Origin: Aquimarina megaterium XH134
Lineage (GTDB): Bacteria > Bacteroidota > Bacteroidia > Flavobacteriales > Flavobacteriaceae
Assembly: GCF_000520975.1 (NCBI RefSeq)
Contig: NZ_JACB01000014.1
Coordinates: 1-64,000 of the forward strand
Direction of reading: 5' to 3'
DNA: 64,000 nt
Under the pieces are notes generated by a model. That model made no database searches and was not told the origin of the DNA. It worked only from the letters and a program-made list of their open reading frames with translations. How positions within the stretch are numbered: the first letter of the stretch is position 1; the number at the start of each line of letters is the position of its first letter. Below are positions 34,118 through 43,409 of the stretch, piece by piece. Position numbers and translations under genes: made by a program.

Positions 34118-34948
34118 TTATTCAAAACTAATGCTTACCGTATCCCTGTAATATAATCCAAAGAGACTAGAGGCTCCTCCAACAGTTTTAGGGTTACTCT
34201 TATAAATAGCTAGTTCTAAGTATCCTGAAGAATTAAAGACGGCTAATTTTTTACCATCTTCTTCTCGCTTACTTTTTTCGATATCAAAATTTATAGCATC
34301 ACTATATCTATTATATACATTTTCAAATACCGCTGTACGTGCTGTGATTTTAAATTTTCGTCCTTTACCTATCTCATCAAATAACTTACGTGTAATGTTG
34401 GTAACCAAATTACCATAATTGTCGATATAGATAATGCTACCTACAATCTGCTTATCTCCAAGATTTACAATAGGAGTAATCCCTTTTATGGTTTTGATTT
34501 CTGAGATAGTTTTTCCAATAACTTCTAGTGTACCACCTCGGGCAATATGACAGGCCACAGCAACAAAAACATCTAACACAGGAAAATTAGAAACAATGGC
34601 ATCATGAATATTTATTTCGACGACCTTCTCAGGATTAAATTCTGATGTGATTAAACCTACCAGTCCATTATTAGCGCATATAAAATAATGTTCATCTAGT
34701 TTTACAGCAATATGTTTATTTTCTGGATTAGGTTCACTATCGATCCCTATGATATGAATACTTCCTTTGGGAAAACTTTTATAAGCATTTTGTATGATAT
34801 ATGCGGCTTCTGTTATATGAAAAGGTGAGATTTCATGGGATATGTCAACAACTTTGGCATCTGGCAATTCGGTATAAATAGCCCCTTTAACCGCAGATAC
34901 AAAATGATCTTTGATTCCAAAATCTGTAGTTAAGGTAATAATTGGCAT
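34118..34948 (-). CDS. S-adenosyl-L-methionine hydroxide adenosyltransferase
   Basis: A 276-residue DUF62 enzyme, which splits SAM to adenosine and methionine using water. The N-terminal domain begins ITLTTDFGIKDHFVSAVKGAI with Asp/Arg-type SAM contacts, and contains VDISHEISPFHI, HIIGIDSEP and CANNGLVG. The C-terminal barrel includes VGSIIYIDNYGNLVTNI. All main motifs are present. It stands alone on the minus strand and is divergent from phoH. Confidence 0.9.
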   Translation of the reverse strand: MPIITLTTDFGIKDHFVSAVKGAIYTELPDAKVVDISHEISPFHITEAAYIIQNAYKSFPKGSIHIIGIDSEPNPENKHIAVKLDEHYFICANNGLVGLITSEFNPEKVVEINIHDAIVSNFPVLDVFVAVACHIARGGTLEVIGKTISEIKTIKGITPIVNLGDKQIVGSIIYIDNYGNLVTNITRKLFDEIGKGRKFKITARTAVFENVYNRYSDAINFDIEKSKREEDGKKLAVFNSSGYLELAIYKSNPKTVGGASSLFGLYYRDTVSISFE

Positions 34949-34974
34949 GTATAAGAATTGTTAATATCTTTTAG

Positions 34975-35003
34975 TTGTAAGCACTTAAAAATATGTAAAT
35001 TTG
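34975..35003 (+). promoter_or_regulatory. promoter, probably of phoH, with a long leader
   Basis: TTG at 34975-34977 and TAAATTTG at 34996-35003 with an 18-base spacer are an exact consensus match. The phoH start codon is at 35214, so the leader would be about 205 bases. A hairpin-like TCACT-GATTCAT-ATAGTGA segment lies inside it. Confidence 0.5.
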
Positions 35004-35213
35004 TTTTGAAGTTATTCAAAGCTTTTCTTTGGACAACAAAATGATGATAAAACCATCGTATTTACTGTTTTTTTGATCACTGATTCATATAGTGACGATA
35101 TAAACATTTTGCTTCGTTTTAAATTTCTATTTTGTTTTCCCGACAAAAACTTGAACAACTTTAGCAAACTTAGTCAATCCTAAAAAAAAATCATACTAAA
35201 ATTCGTATAGCTT

Positions 35214-36170
35214 TTGAACGAACTTATTATAGAACTTACAGAAATCAATCCGAGAGAGTTTTTCGGACTTCAGAATAGCAATATTCAATTATTAAAAAAA
35301 TACTTCCCGAAGTTAAAAATTGTAGCAAGAGGCAGTAAAATGAAAGTGTATGGAGATGAAGATATGCTCGAAGAGTTTGATATGCGTCTTAATATGCTTC
35401 TTGAACATTTTAGTAAATACAATAAACTGGATGAAAATGTAATCGAACGTGTACTCACTAGTGAAAGTAAAGCAGATTACGAAACATCGGCTAATAGTGG
35501 AGAAACGTTGGTGCATGGGGTAGGAGGTAAATTAATTAAAGCCCAAACAGCTAACCAGCGTAAACTAGTAGAATCCTGTAATAAAAATGATATGGTTTTT
35601 GCTATAGGACCAGCCGGTACCGGAAAAACGTATACAGGAGTTGCATTAGCCGTTAGAGCACTAAAAGAGAAACAGGTTAGACGTATTATTCTTACTCGTC
35701 CTGCAGTAGAAGCCGGCGAAAATCTTGGATTCTTACCAGGAGATCTTAAAGAGAAGCTGGATCCATATATGCAGCCTTTGTATGATGCTTTACGGGATAT
35801 GATTCCTAATGAAAAACTAGATAGTTTTATAGAAAAAGGAGTTATACAAATTGCTCCTATGGCATTTATGCGTGGTAGAACATTAGATAATGCTTTTGTA
35901 ATCCTTGATGAAGCTCAAAATACAACACATGCACAGATGAAGATGTTTCTGACACGTATGGGTAAGAATGCTAAGTTTATTATTACCGGAGACCCTGGGC
36001 AAATAGATTTACCAAGAAGAGTTACTTCTGGACTTAAAGAAGCTTTACTGGTACTTAAGAATATTCAGGGAATTGGTATGATTTATCTGGACGATAAAGA
36101 TGTGATTCGTCATAGATTAGTGAAAAAGGTAATTGCAGCCTATAAAGAAATTGAAAATAGAAATGGATAA
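35214..36170 (+). CDS. PhoH family ATPase
   Basis: A 318-residue protein using a TTG start. The N-terminal KH-like region is followed by the P-loop domain of PhoH: Walker A GPAGTGKTYTG near 140, VEAGENLGFLPGDLKEKLDPYMQPLYDAL, RGRTLDNAFVILDEAQNTT and the SIII motif GDPGQIDLP. It is a cytoplasmic ATPase linked to RNA metabolism. The gene precedes purC by 59 bases in the same direction. Confidence 0.92.
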   Translation: MNELIIELTEINPREFFGLQNSNIQLLKKYFPKLKIVARGSKMKVYGDEDMLEEFDMRLNMLLEHFSKYNKLDENVIERVLTSESKADYETSANSGETLVHGVGGKLIKAQTANQRKLVESCNKNDMVFAIGPAGTGKTYTGVALAVRALKEKQVRRIILTRPAVEAGENLGFLPGDLKEKLDPYMQPLYDALRDMIPNEKLDSFIEKGVIQIAPMAFMRGRTLDNAFVILDEAQNTTHAQMKMFLTRMGKNAKFIITGDPGQIDLPRRVTSGLKEALLVLKNIQGIGMIYLDDKDVIRHRLVKKVIAAYKEIENRNG

Positions 36171-36229
36171 ATAGTTTCAGGTTTTTAGTTTCTAATTGAA
36201 ATTAAAGCCAGAAACCCGAAACCTAAGTA

Positions 36230-37183
36230 ATGAATACAATTGTAGATACAAACTATAATTTTCCTAATCAAAAATCGGTATACAAGGGAAAAGTAAGAGA
36301 AGTATATAGTATAAATGATGAACTTTTGGTAATGATTGCTACTGATCGTTTATCTGCATTTGATGTAGTTATGCCAAGAGGAATTCCTTTTAAAGGGCAG
36401 ATTCTTAATCAAATTGCAACCAAGATGATGAAAGAAACCGAAGATTTGGTGCCAAATTGGTTAATAGCCACTCCAGATCCTAATGTAGCAGTAGGGCACC
36501 TCTGTGACCCTTTTAAAGTAGAGATGGTAATTCGCGGATATTTATCTGGTCATGCAGCAAGAGAATATAAGGTCGGTAAACGAATACTATGTGGTGTTGC
36601 AATGCCAGATGGAATGAAAGAAAATGATAAATTTCCTGAACCTATTATAACACCTTCTACCAAAGCTGATAATGGAGAGCATGATGAGGATATTTCTAGA
36701 GAAGAGATTTTGTCAAAAGGAATCGTTTCTGAAGAAGATTATTTGATTCTTGAAGATTATACTCGTAAACTTTTTCAAAGAGGAACAGAGATCGCTGCCA
36801 AAAGAGGATTGATCCTTGTGGATACCAAATATGAGTTTGGGAAAACAAAAGAGGGTCAAATTGTATTGATTGATGAAATTCATACTCCGGATTCTTCTCG
36901 TTATTTTTATGCTGAAGGATATGAAGAACGACAACAGAATGGAGAATCACAAAAACAACTGTCTAAAGAATTCGTAAGACAATGGTTAATTAGTAATGGT
37001 TTTCAAGGTAAAGAAGGCCAACAGATTCCCGAAATGACAGATGAATATATTAGTTCTGTCTCTGAGCGATATATCGAATTATATGAAAATATAACAGGAG
37101 TATCTTTTATAAAAGAAGATGTCTCTGATATACAGGGAAGGATAGAAGAGAATGTACTTGATTATCTAAAGACAAAAAGTTAG
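36230..37183 (+). CDS. purC: phosphoribosylaminoimidazole-succinocarboxamide synthase
   Basis: A 317-residue SAICAR synthetase of the longer (yeast Ade1-like) type. [48 protein letters not shown] block, IITPSTKAD and the lid [23 protein letters not shown] are all present. It catalyses the ATP-dependent joining of aspartate to CAIR in purine synthesis. Its stop codon lies inside the stem of a perfect terminator. Confidence 0.95.
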   Translation: MNTIVDTNYNFPNQKSVYKGKVREVYSINDELLVMIATDRLSAFDVVMPRGIPFKGQILNQIATKMMKETEDLVPNWLIATPDPNVAVGHLCDPFKVEMVIRGYLSGHAAREYKVGKRILCGVAMPDGMKENDKFPEPIITPSTKADNGEHDEDISREEILSKGIVSEEDYLILEDYTRKLFQRGTEIAAKRGLILVDTKYEFGKTKEGQIVLIDEIHTPDSSRYFYAEGYEERQQNGESQKQLSKEFVRQWLISNGFQGKEGQQIPEMTDEYISSVSERYIELYENITGVSFIKEDVSDIQGRIEENVLDYLKTKS

Positions 37184-37206
37184 ATGTTAGCATCTAACTT
37201 TTTGTC
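37171..37206 (+). terminator. terminator overlapping the purC stop codon
   Basis: GACAAAAAGTTAGATG (37171-37186) pairs perfectly with CATCTAACTTTTTGTC (37191-37206) around TTAG. The purC stop codon at 37181-37183 is within the left arm, so ribosomes would cover the hairpin until termination of translation. The hairpin may also serve the convergent peptide gene. Confidence 0.8.
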
Positions 37207-37234
37207 CTTATTACGGATTAGCAAAATTTAATCT

Positions 37235-37411
37235 TTATTCATTACAATCTGGCTCTTGGCACTGTAATTCTCTGCAAAAAGAGCCACATCGATAACAAAC
37301 GCCATTGTCATGTGGCATACATACAGGATCTATATCTCCTCCATTAATAGATGATTGTTGCTTTCTGTTTAACTGTTGAGCTCCTTCGAGATGTAAAATG
37401 TTTGTTAGCAT
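37235..37411 (-). CDS. Cys-rich double-glycine leader peptide
   Basis: A 58-residue peptide. The leader MLTNILHLEGAQQLNRKQQS plus SINGG is close to that of the 9634-9816 peptide (ILxLxGxQxLxxxQQ...G). The core after Gly25 has six cysteines (positions 31, 39, 42, 46, 51 and 56: VC...GVCYRCGSFC...QCQEPDC), ending in NE. The even number of Cys suggests three disulfides, thioethers or metal binding. No maturation genes are adjacent. It is convergent with purC and has a palindrome in its upstream region. Confidence 0.72.
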   Translation of the reverse strand: MLTNILHLEGAQQLNRKQQSSINGGDIDPVCMPHDNGVCYRCGSFCRELQCQEPDCNE

Positions 37412-37453
37412 GATTTTTGGATTTTTAAGATTAATAATTACCTAATTACTATG

Positions 37454-37474
37454 ATGGCATACGGTGTATGTCAT
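37454..37474 (-). promoter_or_regulatory. operator-like palindrome upstream of Cys-rich peptide
   Basis: ATGGCATAC-GGT-GTATGTCAT has 9-base arms (one G-T mismatch) and a 3-base centre, 43-63 bases upstream of the start codon. The position and the 3-base centre resemble the palindrome before the peptide at 9634. A regulator site is inferred. Confidence 0.4.
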
Positions 37475-37648
37475 GCAATGTAAGGTAGTTGATTTTTGAA
37501 ATAAAAAACCATGTCAATGATTTGAAAAAAGACTTGATAACCTATGATTTGAAGGTTTTTTATATGGTTTGTATTAAAATCAAGCCTATCATCAAAAATG
37601 AATTAAAACTTATCCTACGAAAGTCAGTTTTTTAAGAATGTTAAGATG

Positions 37649-38053
37649 TTAAGCCACCTTATATTCTAACAATTGTATATTATCTTGTAAGCGCTCTTTT
37701 ACGATACTCATCATTCGTTTGTTTAACGCAGAAGAGTTTTTCATATAGATCTGGTATTCTTCTACAGTGAATTGCCCTATAATCATTCCTTTTAAACTAT
37801 TTCTGAATTTCATATCCTTTTGGATAGCATTCTCTATAAAATCAAAGCGTTTTTCTAAGGATAACTCATAGAAAGTATTCTTTCTTTTTTTAATATAGTT
37901 TTTAAATACTTCGATCAATAGGTCTCCCTGTAATTTTATAATAGGTCTAATCGTTTTGTTCTGAAATTGTTCATCATTAGACATGTTTTCAGAAACTCTT
38001 GCATTTAATAACTGTGGTCGTATTGCCAATAAATTTGTTTCCCTGTTTTCCAT
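37649..38053 (-). CDS. conserved hypothetical protein (Bacteroidota)
   Basis: A 134-residue, mostly helical soluble protein with many Lys/Arg and no signal or membrane segment. Notable blocks are IKLQGDLLIEVFKNYIKKRKN and NSLKGMIIGQFTVEEYQIYMKNSSALNKRMMSIV. Relatives in Flavobacteria are sometimes labelled glyoxalase, but no glyoxalase metal ligands are visible here. Function unknown. Confidence 0.65.
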   Translation of the reverse strand: MENRETNLLAIRPQLLNARVSENMSNDEQFQNKTIRPIIKLQGDLLIEVFKNYIKKRKNTFYELSLEKRFDFIENAIQKDMKFRNSLKGMIIGQFTVEEYQIYMKNSSALNKRMMSIVKERLQDNIQLLEYKVA

Positions 38054-38228
38054 AATAAAGAAGGTTTACTAAAAATAAGTATTTGTTATGCTTAAAAATC
38101 AAGACTATGTTTAGAGTTTTAAACGACTTATAAACAATAAAAGAGTTGCATATATGGAGTGTTTTGTTATACTAATCTAATCTTTTTATTTTCGTGCTAC
38201 ATTACCTTAACAATAAGTTATTTATAAT

Positions 38229-38254
38229 AAAAGCCCTCTATATAGAGGGCTTTT
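38229..38254. terminator. perfect palindromic terminator
   Basis: AAAAGCCCTCTATATAGAGGGCTTTT is a perfect inverted repeat that would form a GC-rich stem flanked by A and T runs. It lies 23 bases after the stop of the 38277-41345 gene on the minus strand. Confidence 0.82.
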
Positions 38255-38276
38255 GTATAACAGGGTGTTTTTTCGT

Positions 38277-41200
38277 TTATTTCTTTATGAATTCTTCTTT
38301 GCTTAAAATTTTGGCAGGAGTTTCACCAGATTTTTCAAGGTATTTGTTAAATTTTGCTACCTGCTTACCATTTATTTTTTCGTATGCAGCCTTAGCTTCA
38401 TTTAATCTAGCCTCTAATACTTCCTGATTTTCTAATTGGGCAAAAGAAGGTTTTTCGAACTGTTCTGCCACTTCGCCATATAAATCAGATAATTTTTCTC
38501 TTAGTTGAGGTTCGGCTTCATCAACATAATTATCACCTGTAGTGACTACCAGAGTTTCTTTTAATGCATTTAATTCTTTAACAGCTGCAGAAGTAACTTT
38601 TTGTGAAGCTGGGTCTTTTTTTAATACTGCTTCGGCTTTCTTTATATTTTGATCAATTTTATGAACCAGATATGCCAGATCTTCCATATCGTTAAATAAC
38701 TCTTGCGTTGTTTTATTATGAGCAATTCTGCCTTTTTCTGATATTAAAGAAGTAGGGTCATTTTGTAGCGTTATGGTACTTTCATATTGTTTTTTACCTT
38801 TCTTAAGTACTATTTTATAAGTGCCTTCAGAAGCTCTTGGCGCAGTAAATCCACCAAAGGTAAATGTTTTTCCAGCAGCTACTTTAGGTCCTTTTTTCCT
38901 GAAATTCCAGGTTACTATATTGATACCTTTAGCTTTTCCGGGAACAAGACTTACTATCTCGGTACCATTTTGATCTTGTACAGATAGCGTCATTTTTCCA
39001 AAAGTATGTCTCTTTTTGAGGTAGTAGATAATTTTTGCAGAAGAGCTTGGATTATCTCCTGTAAATTGAAGTTCTGTACTTCCTCCACCAAAACCACCTT
39101 CTTCTTTGATTATTGAAGGTTTAGTATTAAAAAAGTGAACATCTTTGGCAAGAATTTCTTGATTTATTTGCCTTAGAGGGGAGATATCATCAATAATGAT
39201 AACACCTCTACCGTGGGTCCCTAATACAAGATCATTAGTTTTTTTCTGTAGATCAATAAAATGAACAGCAGCAGCAGGCATATTATTGGTGAAGCGCGAC
39301 CAGTTTTTACCACCATTTATGGATATAAATAATCCAAATTCGGTTCCTAAGTATAGTAGGTCTTCATTTACATAATCTTCCTGAATATTTCTTGCAAACC
39401 CTATGATTTCATCTGTCACCAGGGATTTCCATGTTTTTCCAAAATCAGAGGTTTTATATACATAGGTGTTCATATCTCCCGATGCATGACCATCAAACAC
39501 AGCATATGCCGTTCCTTTATGATGTGAACTAGCTTCTATGTGATATACCCAGGTATTTTTTGGTAATCCTTGAATATTGGCTACTGTATTAATCCAGGTT
39601 GCTCCACCATCTTGAGTAACCTGCACATTACCATCATCGGTTCCTACCCAAATTACTTTTTGATCAATTGGGGATTCTGCAATTGTAAAAATTGTAGTAT
39701 GTGTTTCGGCTCCCGACTTATCTGTAGAGATACCTCCTGATTCTTTATCTTGTTTTGCAGGATCATTGGTAGTAAGATCTGGTGATATTTTTTTCCAGTT
39801 GTCGCCCATATCATCACTTACATGAAGGAATTGACTACCCATATAAAACCGATCCGGTTGATGGTTACTCACTGCCATTGGAGCATTCCAGTTAAAGCGT
39901 AGATCAACTTCTCCTTTAATAGGTAGAGGAGCAATGTTTTTGGTGTAATTCTTATCTACATCATATCTCCATACATTTTGTGCTCCTTGCATTTCAGAAT
40001 AAATAATATTCTTGGTTGGGTGTTTTAATACTCTGAATCCATCTCCATATCCAACGCGATTCCAATCACGTGCTTCTATACCTCCTGGAGAAGAAGATGG
40101 TCCCCACCAGGAACCATTATCTTGTAGGCCTCCATAGATATTGTAAGGCTCTTCATTATCTACACTAATATGATAGAACTGAGAAATTGGTAAATTATCT
40201 ACCATATCCATTGTAGATCCACCATCCCAACTTCTGTATACTCCACCATCGGTTCCTACATACATTCGATCTGAGTTGTTGATGTCAAAAACAACATCAT
40301 GTATATCTGCATGCATATTTCCCAGGTTTTTGAAGGTTTTTCCTCCGTCTCTAGAGATAGATCCAAACAACCCTCCTTTAACCAGAATATCCGGATTTTT
40401 TGGATCTACGACGATTCTTGAGAAATAGAAAGGTCTAACTACCAAACCAAAATCTCCATTTAATAATTTCCAACTGGCTCCTGCATCATCAGAGCGATAT
40501 AGTCCTTTATCTTCTTTACTTTCTACTACTGCGTATACTATTTTGGGGTTAGAGGGGGCTATTGCCAATGCAAATCTCCCCAGATCACCTTTAGGAAAAC
40601 CGTTATGGATTTTATTCCATGTTTTTCCGGCATCTGTAGATTTGTACAATGCGCTATTAGGTCCTCCTGAATTAAATCCCCAAGCGGTTCTTCTAAACTC
40701 CCACATCGCTGCATAAAGCGTATTAGGATCGTTGGGATCCATTATAAGGTCATTAACTCCTGTTTTTTCATTAACATAAAGTATCTTATTCCAGGTTTTT
40801 CCTCCATCTACCGTTTTGTATACTCCTCTTTCTTCACTATCTCCCCATAAAGCCCCTAAGACTCCAACATAAATTTCATTAGAGTTTTTGGGATTAATCT
40901 CTATACTACCAATTCGTTCTGAGTTTTCAAACCCCATTTTTTTCCAATTTGCCCCTCCATCTGTGGATTTATATAACCCATCACCGATAGAAACACTGTT
41001 TCTGGTCCATATTTCACCTGTTCCTACCCAGATAGTATTATCTGGATCATTAGGATCAATTTTTACTACTCCTATTGATTGTGCATGATCATCGAATACA
41101 GAGGAGAAGCTTGCTCCCCCATTCGAGGATTTCCAAACTCCACCACCAGCAGTACCGGCATATAGTATTCTATCGTTGGTAGGGTGATTTTCTAAATCTA

Positions 41201-41345
41201 TAATCCGACCACTCATGAGGGCGGGTCCGATTTGTCGTGCTTCAAGGTTTCCGAATAGTTCTTTGCCTTTTAGAACAACTTCCTGTGCTTGCAAGTGTAT
41301 GGAAAAGAGTATAGCCAAGCTTGCAATTATAAATTGTTTGTTCAT
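38277..41345 (-). CDS. secreted VPS10/BNR-repeat (sialidase-like propeller) protein
   Basis: A 1022-residue exported protein. Signal MNKQFIIASLAILFSIHLQA is followed by many Asp-box/BNR repeats (GLYKSTDGGANWKKMG, VYKTVDGGKTWNKI, LYKSTDAGKTWNKIH, GVYRSWDGGSTMDM, VTQDGGATWINT, LFISINGGKNWSRF) forming one or two ten-bladed-type propellers to about residue 740. A C-terminal region of about 280 residues has a beta domain and helices. Catalytic sialidase residues are not evident, so the common label glycosyl hydrolase is not supported. A surface or periplasmic binding role is likely. Confidence 0.85.
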   Translation of the reverse strand: MNKQFIIASLAILFSIHLQAQEVVLKGKELFGNLEARQIGPALMSGRIIDLENHPTNDRILYAGTAGGGVWKSSNGGASFSSVFDDHAQSIGVVKIDPNDPDNTIWVGTGEIWTRNSVSIGDGLYKSTDGGANWKKMGFENSERIGSIEINPKNSNEIYVGVLGALWGDSEERGVYKTVDGGKTWNKILYVNEKTGVNDLIMDPNDPNTLYAAMWEFRRTAWGFNSGGPNSALYKSTDAGKTWNKIHNGFPKGDLGRFALAIAPSNPKIVYAVVESKEDKGLYRSDDAGASWKLLNGDFGLVVRPFYFSRIVVDPKNPDILVKGGLFGSISRDGGKTFKNLGNMHADIHDVVFDINNSDRMYVGTDGGVYRSWDGGSTMDMVDNLPISQFYHISVDNEEPYNIYGGLQDNGSWWGPSSSPGGIEARDWNRVGYGDGFRVLKHPTKNIIYSEMQGAQNVWRYDVDKNYTKNIAPLPIKGEVDLRFNWNAPMAVSNHQPDRFYMGSQFLHVSDDMGDNWKKISPDLTTNDPAKQDKESGGISTDKSGAETHTTIFTIAESPIDQKVIWVGTDDGNVQVTQDGGATWINTVANIQGLPKNTWVYHIEASSHHKGTAYAVFDGHASGDMNTYVYKTSDFGKTWKSLVTDEIIGFARNIQEDYVNEDLLYLGTEFGLFISINGGKNWSRFTNNMPAAAVHFIDLQKKTNDLVLGTHGRGVIIIDDISPLRQINQEILAKDVHFFNTKPSIIKEEGGFGGGSTELQFTGDNPSSSAKIIYYLKKRHTFGKMTLSVQDQNGTEIVSLVPGKAKGINIVTWNFRKKGPKVAAGKTFTFGGFTAPRASEGTYKIVLKKGKKQYESTITLQNDPTSLISEKGRIAHNKTTQELFNDMEDLAYLVHKIDQNIKKAEAVLKKDPASQKVTSAAVKELNALKETLVVTTGDNYVDEAEPQLREKLSDLYGEVAEQFEKPSFAQLENQEVLEARLNEAKAAYEKINGKQVAKFNKYLEKSGETPAKILSKEEFIKK

Positions 41346-41373
41346 AATTACTGGTTGTTTATTTAGAATAAAA

Positions 41374-41401
41374 AATCCCCAAATTTTTGATTTGGGGATT
41401 A
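41374..41401 (-). terminator. terminator between LolA-like and VPS10 genes
   Basis: AATCCCCAAAT pairs with ATTTGGGGATT around TTTTG, with T residues on the minus-strand 3' side. It separates 41412-42149 from 38277-41345, which both run leftward. Confidence 0.7.
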
Positions 41402-41411
41402 TAATTTGTGT

Positions 41412-42149
41412 TTATTTTCCTTCTGGGAAAGCGAATAATGCAGCTTCTACTTCTGGATTGAGATCAAACTCCTTGAAATCCATGCTTTGGAATTGACTAC
41501 TTTGTGAGAAAGGAAAGTATAGTCCTTCTACTTCCTGGTAATCACTAATAGACATTTTTATTTTCTGACCTTTCATTGGACCTTCCTGAATCTCTTCTTC
41601 AACTATGATAGGTACAAAATTTTCGGTATCAAAATAGTAATGAGAAATATTAGGTTGTGATTGACCATTAACAGTAATTGGATCTTTGGTTACCTTTATT
41701 TTAAAAGTCTCTGTTCCATCTACAGTTTCCTTACCTATAAGCTCTATTGCATACCCTTTTTCTTTATAATTTAAAAATGGAGAAGGCCAATCTTTGATTT
41801 GCTTCTTCATATTTTCTGTAGCTTCATTGTCACTCTTTTCAGCTTCCATAGTTTGTTGATTTCTAGACCATGAAGTTTTTCCGTCATATGCGGCCCAGAT
41901 CATTTTATTTCCTTGTAGTTCGATTGTAGTAGACTGGCGTCCATCTTTCATCATAACTTGTTCAAAAGGAATTTCCATCCCTTGCATTTTCATTACTCCT
42001 TTCATAGTAATGCCTTCTAGTTTTTCCCAATTTTCTTTTCCCCCTGTATTTTCGAAGTAATTATTAACTATTTCATCTGCAGTTTGTGCATAGAACGATG
42101 TTGAGATAGCTAGTACAAGAGCTACTGTAATAGATTTTAAAGCATTCAT
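41412..42149 (-). CDS. periplasmic LolA/outer-membrane lipoprotein-sorting-like protein
   Basis: A 245-residue exported protein: signal MNALKSITVALVLAISTSFYAQ, then TADEIVNNYFENTGGKENWEKLEGITMKG and a half-barrel beta pattern with FDTENFVPIIVEEEIQEGPMKGQKIKMSISDYQEVEGLYFPF, as in the LolA/LolB-type and MucB-type fold families. True LolA function in lipoprotein transport cannot be claimed, as Bacteroidota carry several such paralogues. Confidence 0.75.
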   Translation of the reverse strand: MNALKSITVALVLAISTSFYAQTADEIVNNYFENTGGKENWEKLEGITMKGVMKMQGMEIPFEQVMMKDGRQSTTIELQGNKMIWAAYDGKTSWSRNQQTMEAEKSDNEATENMKKQIKDWPSPFLNYKEKGYAIELIGKETVDGTETFKIKVTKDPITVNGQSQPNISHYYFDTENFVPIIVEEEIQEGPMKGQKIKMSISDYQEVEGLYFPFSQSSQFQSMDFKEFDLNPEVEAALFAFPEGK

Positions 42150-42308
42150 TAGTTGTGATTTTTATGATGTTGTTGTAACAATTAGTCAATCTAGTAACAT
42201 TTTTGTTACACTTTTTTAGATATTTTTATAGTTATAGGAGCAAAGTAATTGTTCAGAATCTTATTTTTTTAATTAATTTTCATCACATAAATATAAAAAA
42301 GCAAATGC

Positions 42309-43199
42309 ATGAAATTTGGCAAAGTAGAACACCCTGATATCATAGATTTTAGCTTACCAGATGATCATAAGGATACGGTAAGAGTTTTAAATACTACAGC
42401 AAAAGGAAGTTTATCAACTTATGTTGGTTGTGCCAAGTGGAACAGGCAAGATTTAAAAGGATTTTACCCCAGAGGAACAAAGGATGAACTAGAGTATTAT
42501 TCGAGACAGTTTAATAGTATTGAATTGAATGCTACATTTTATAGGATTTTTCCTGAAGATCAGTTTAAAAAATGGTACGATAAAACTCCAGAAGGATTTA
42601 AATTTTTTCCAAAACTCGTACAGAATATTTCTCATCTAAAAAGATTAAATGAAGATGTAGCGCCTTATGTAGATGAATATTTATCTAATGCAATTCACTT
42701 AAAAGAAAAGTTAGGAACCATATTTTTACAAATGCATGGTAATTTTGCTCCTAAAAATTTTGATAGAGTTATTCGATTTATAGAAAAATGGCCTAAAGAA
42801 ATACGTTTGGCCGTAGAATTTAGGCATACAGATTGGTTTAATGATGTAACGGTAGCTGGTGAATTATATAGCCTTCTTGAAAGTAATAATATATCGAATA
42901 TCATTACAGATACGGCGGGTAGAAGAGATTTACTTCATATGCGTTTAACCAATGATGAAGCTTTTGTGAGATATGTTGGAGCAAATCACAAAACAGATTA
43001 TACAAGGCTAGATGACTGGGTAAAGCGACTTTCTACCTGGAAAGATGAAGGGATTAACCATATACACTTTTTTGTACATCAAAATTTGGAGGTAGAATCC
43101 CCCTTACTGTCTAAGTACTTCATTAAAGAATTAAATGATCATTTAGGAACACAATTAGGTTTGCCAAACCATTTATCAGACGATCTCAAATTATTTTAG
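42309..43199 (+). CDS. DUF72 domain-containing protein
   Basis: A 296-residue TIM-barrel-like protein of the DUF72 (YecE) family. STYVGCAKWNRQDLKGFYPRGTKDELEYYSRQFNSIELNATFYRIF is the signature N-terminus, and LAVEFRHTDWF, SNIITDTAGRRDLLHMRL and VRYVGANH continue the family pattern. Function is unknown; no catalytic role is established. Confidence 0.9.
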   Translation: MKFGKVEHPDIIDFSLPDDHKDTVRVLNTTAKGSLSTYVGCAKWNRQDLKGFYPRGTKDELEYYSRQFNSIELNATFYRIFPEDQFKKWYDKTPEGFKFFPKLVQNISHLKRLNEDVAPYVDEYLSNAIHLKEKLGTIFLQMHGNFAPKNFDRVIRFIEKWPKEIRLAVEFRHTDWFNDVTVAGELYSLLESNNISNIITDTAGRRDLLHMRLTNDEAFVRYVGANHKTDYTRLDDWVKRLSTWKDEGINHIHFFVHQNLEVESPLLSKYFIKELNDHLGTQLGLPNHLSDDLKLF

Positions 43200-43409
43200 C
43201 ATAGAGCTATGGAGCTATCAGGTAGGTTTTTCTTATGATTTAACGGTATTACCTTCTTTTGTAAATGTTAAAAGTTTAGTTTTTGTTGCTTTTAAGCGAA
43301 CATATGTGTATTTTGCCGATGAATTTAAAATTAATATTGTAGGAAATTACTTAATATTATTGTTTTGAATTCAGTTATAATTACTCATGGTCCCTTAAAT
43401 ATCAACTGT

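Noticed and set aside
35040..35080. 11-codon leader peptide (MMIKPSYLLFF) in the phoH leader
   Set aside because: No regulatory codon run or stem pairs with it; a chance ATG in AT-rich sequence is the simpler reading.
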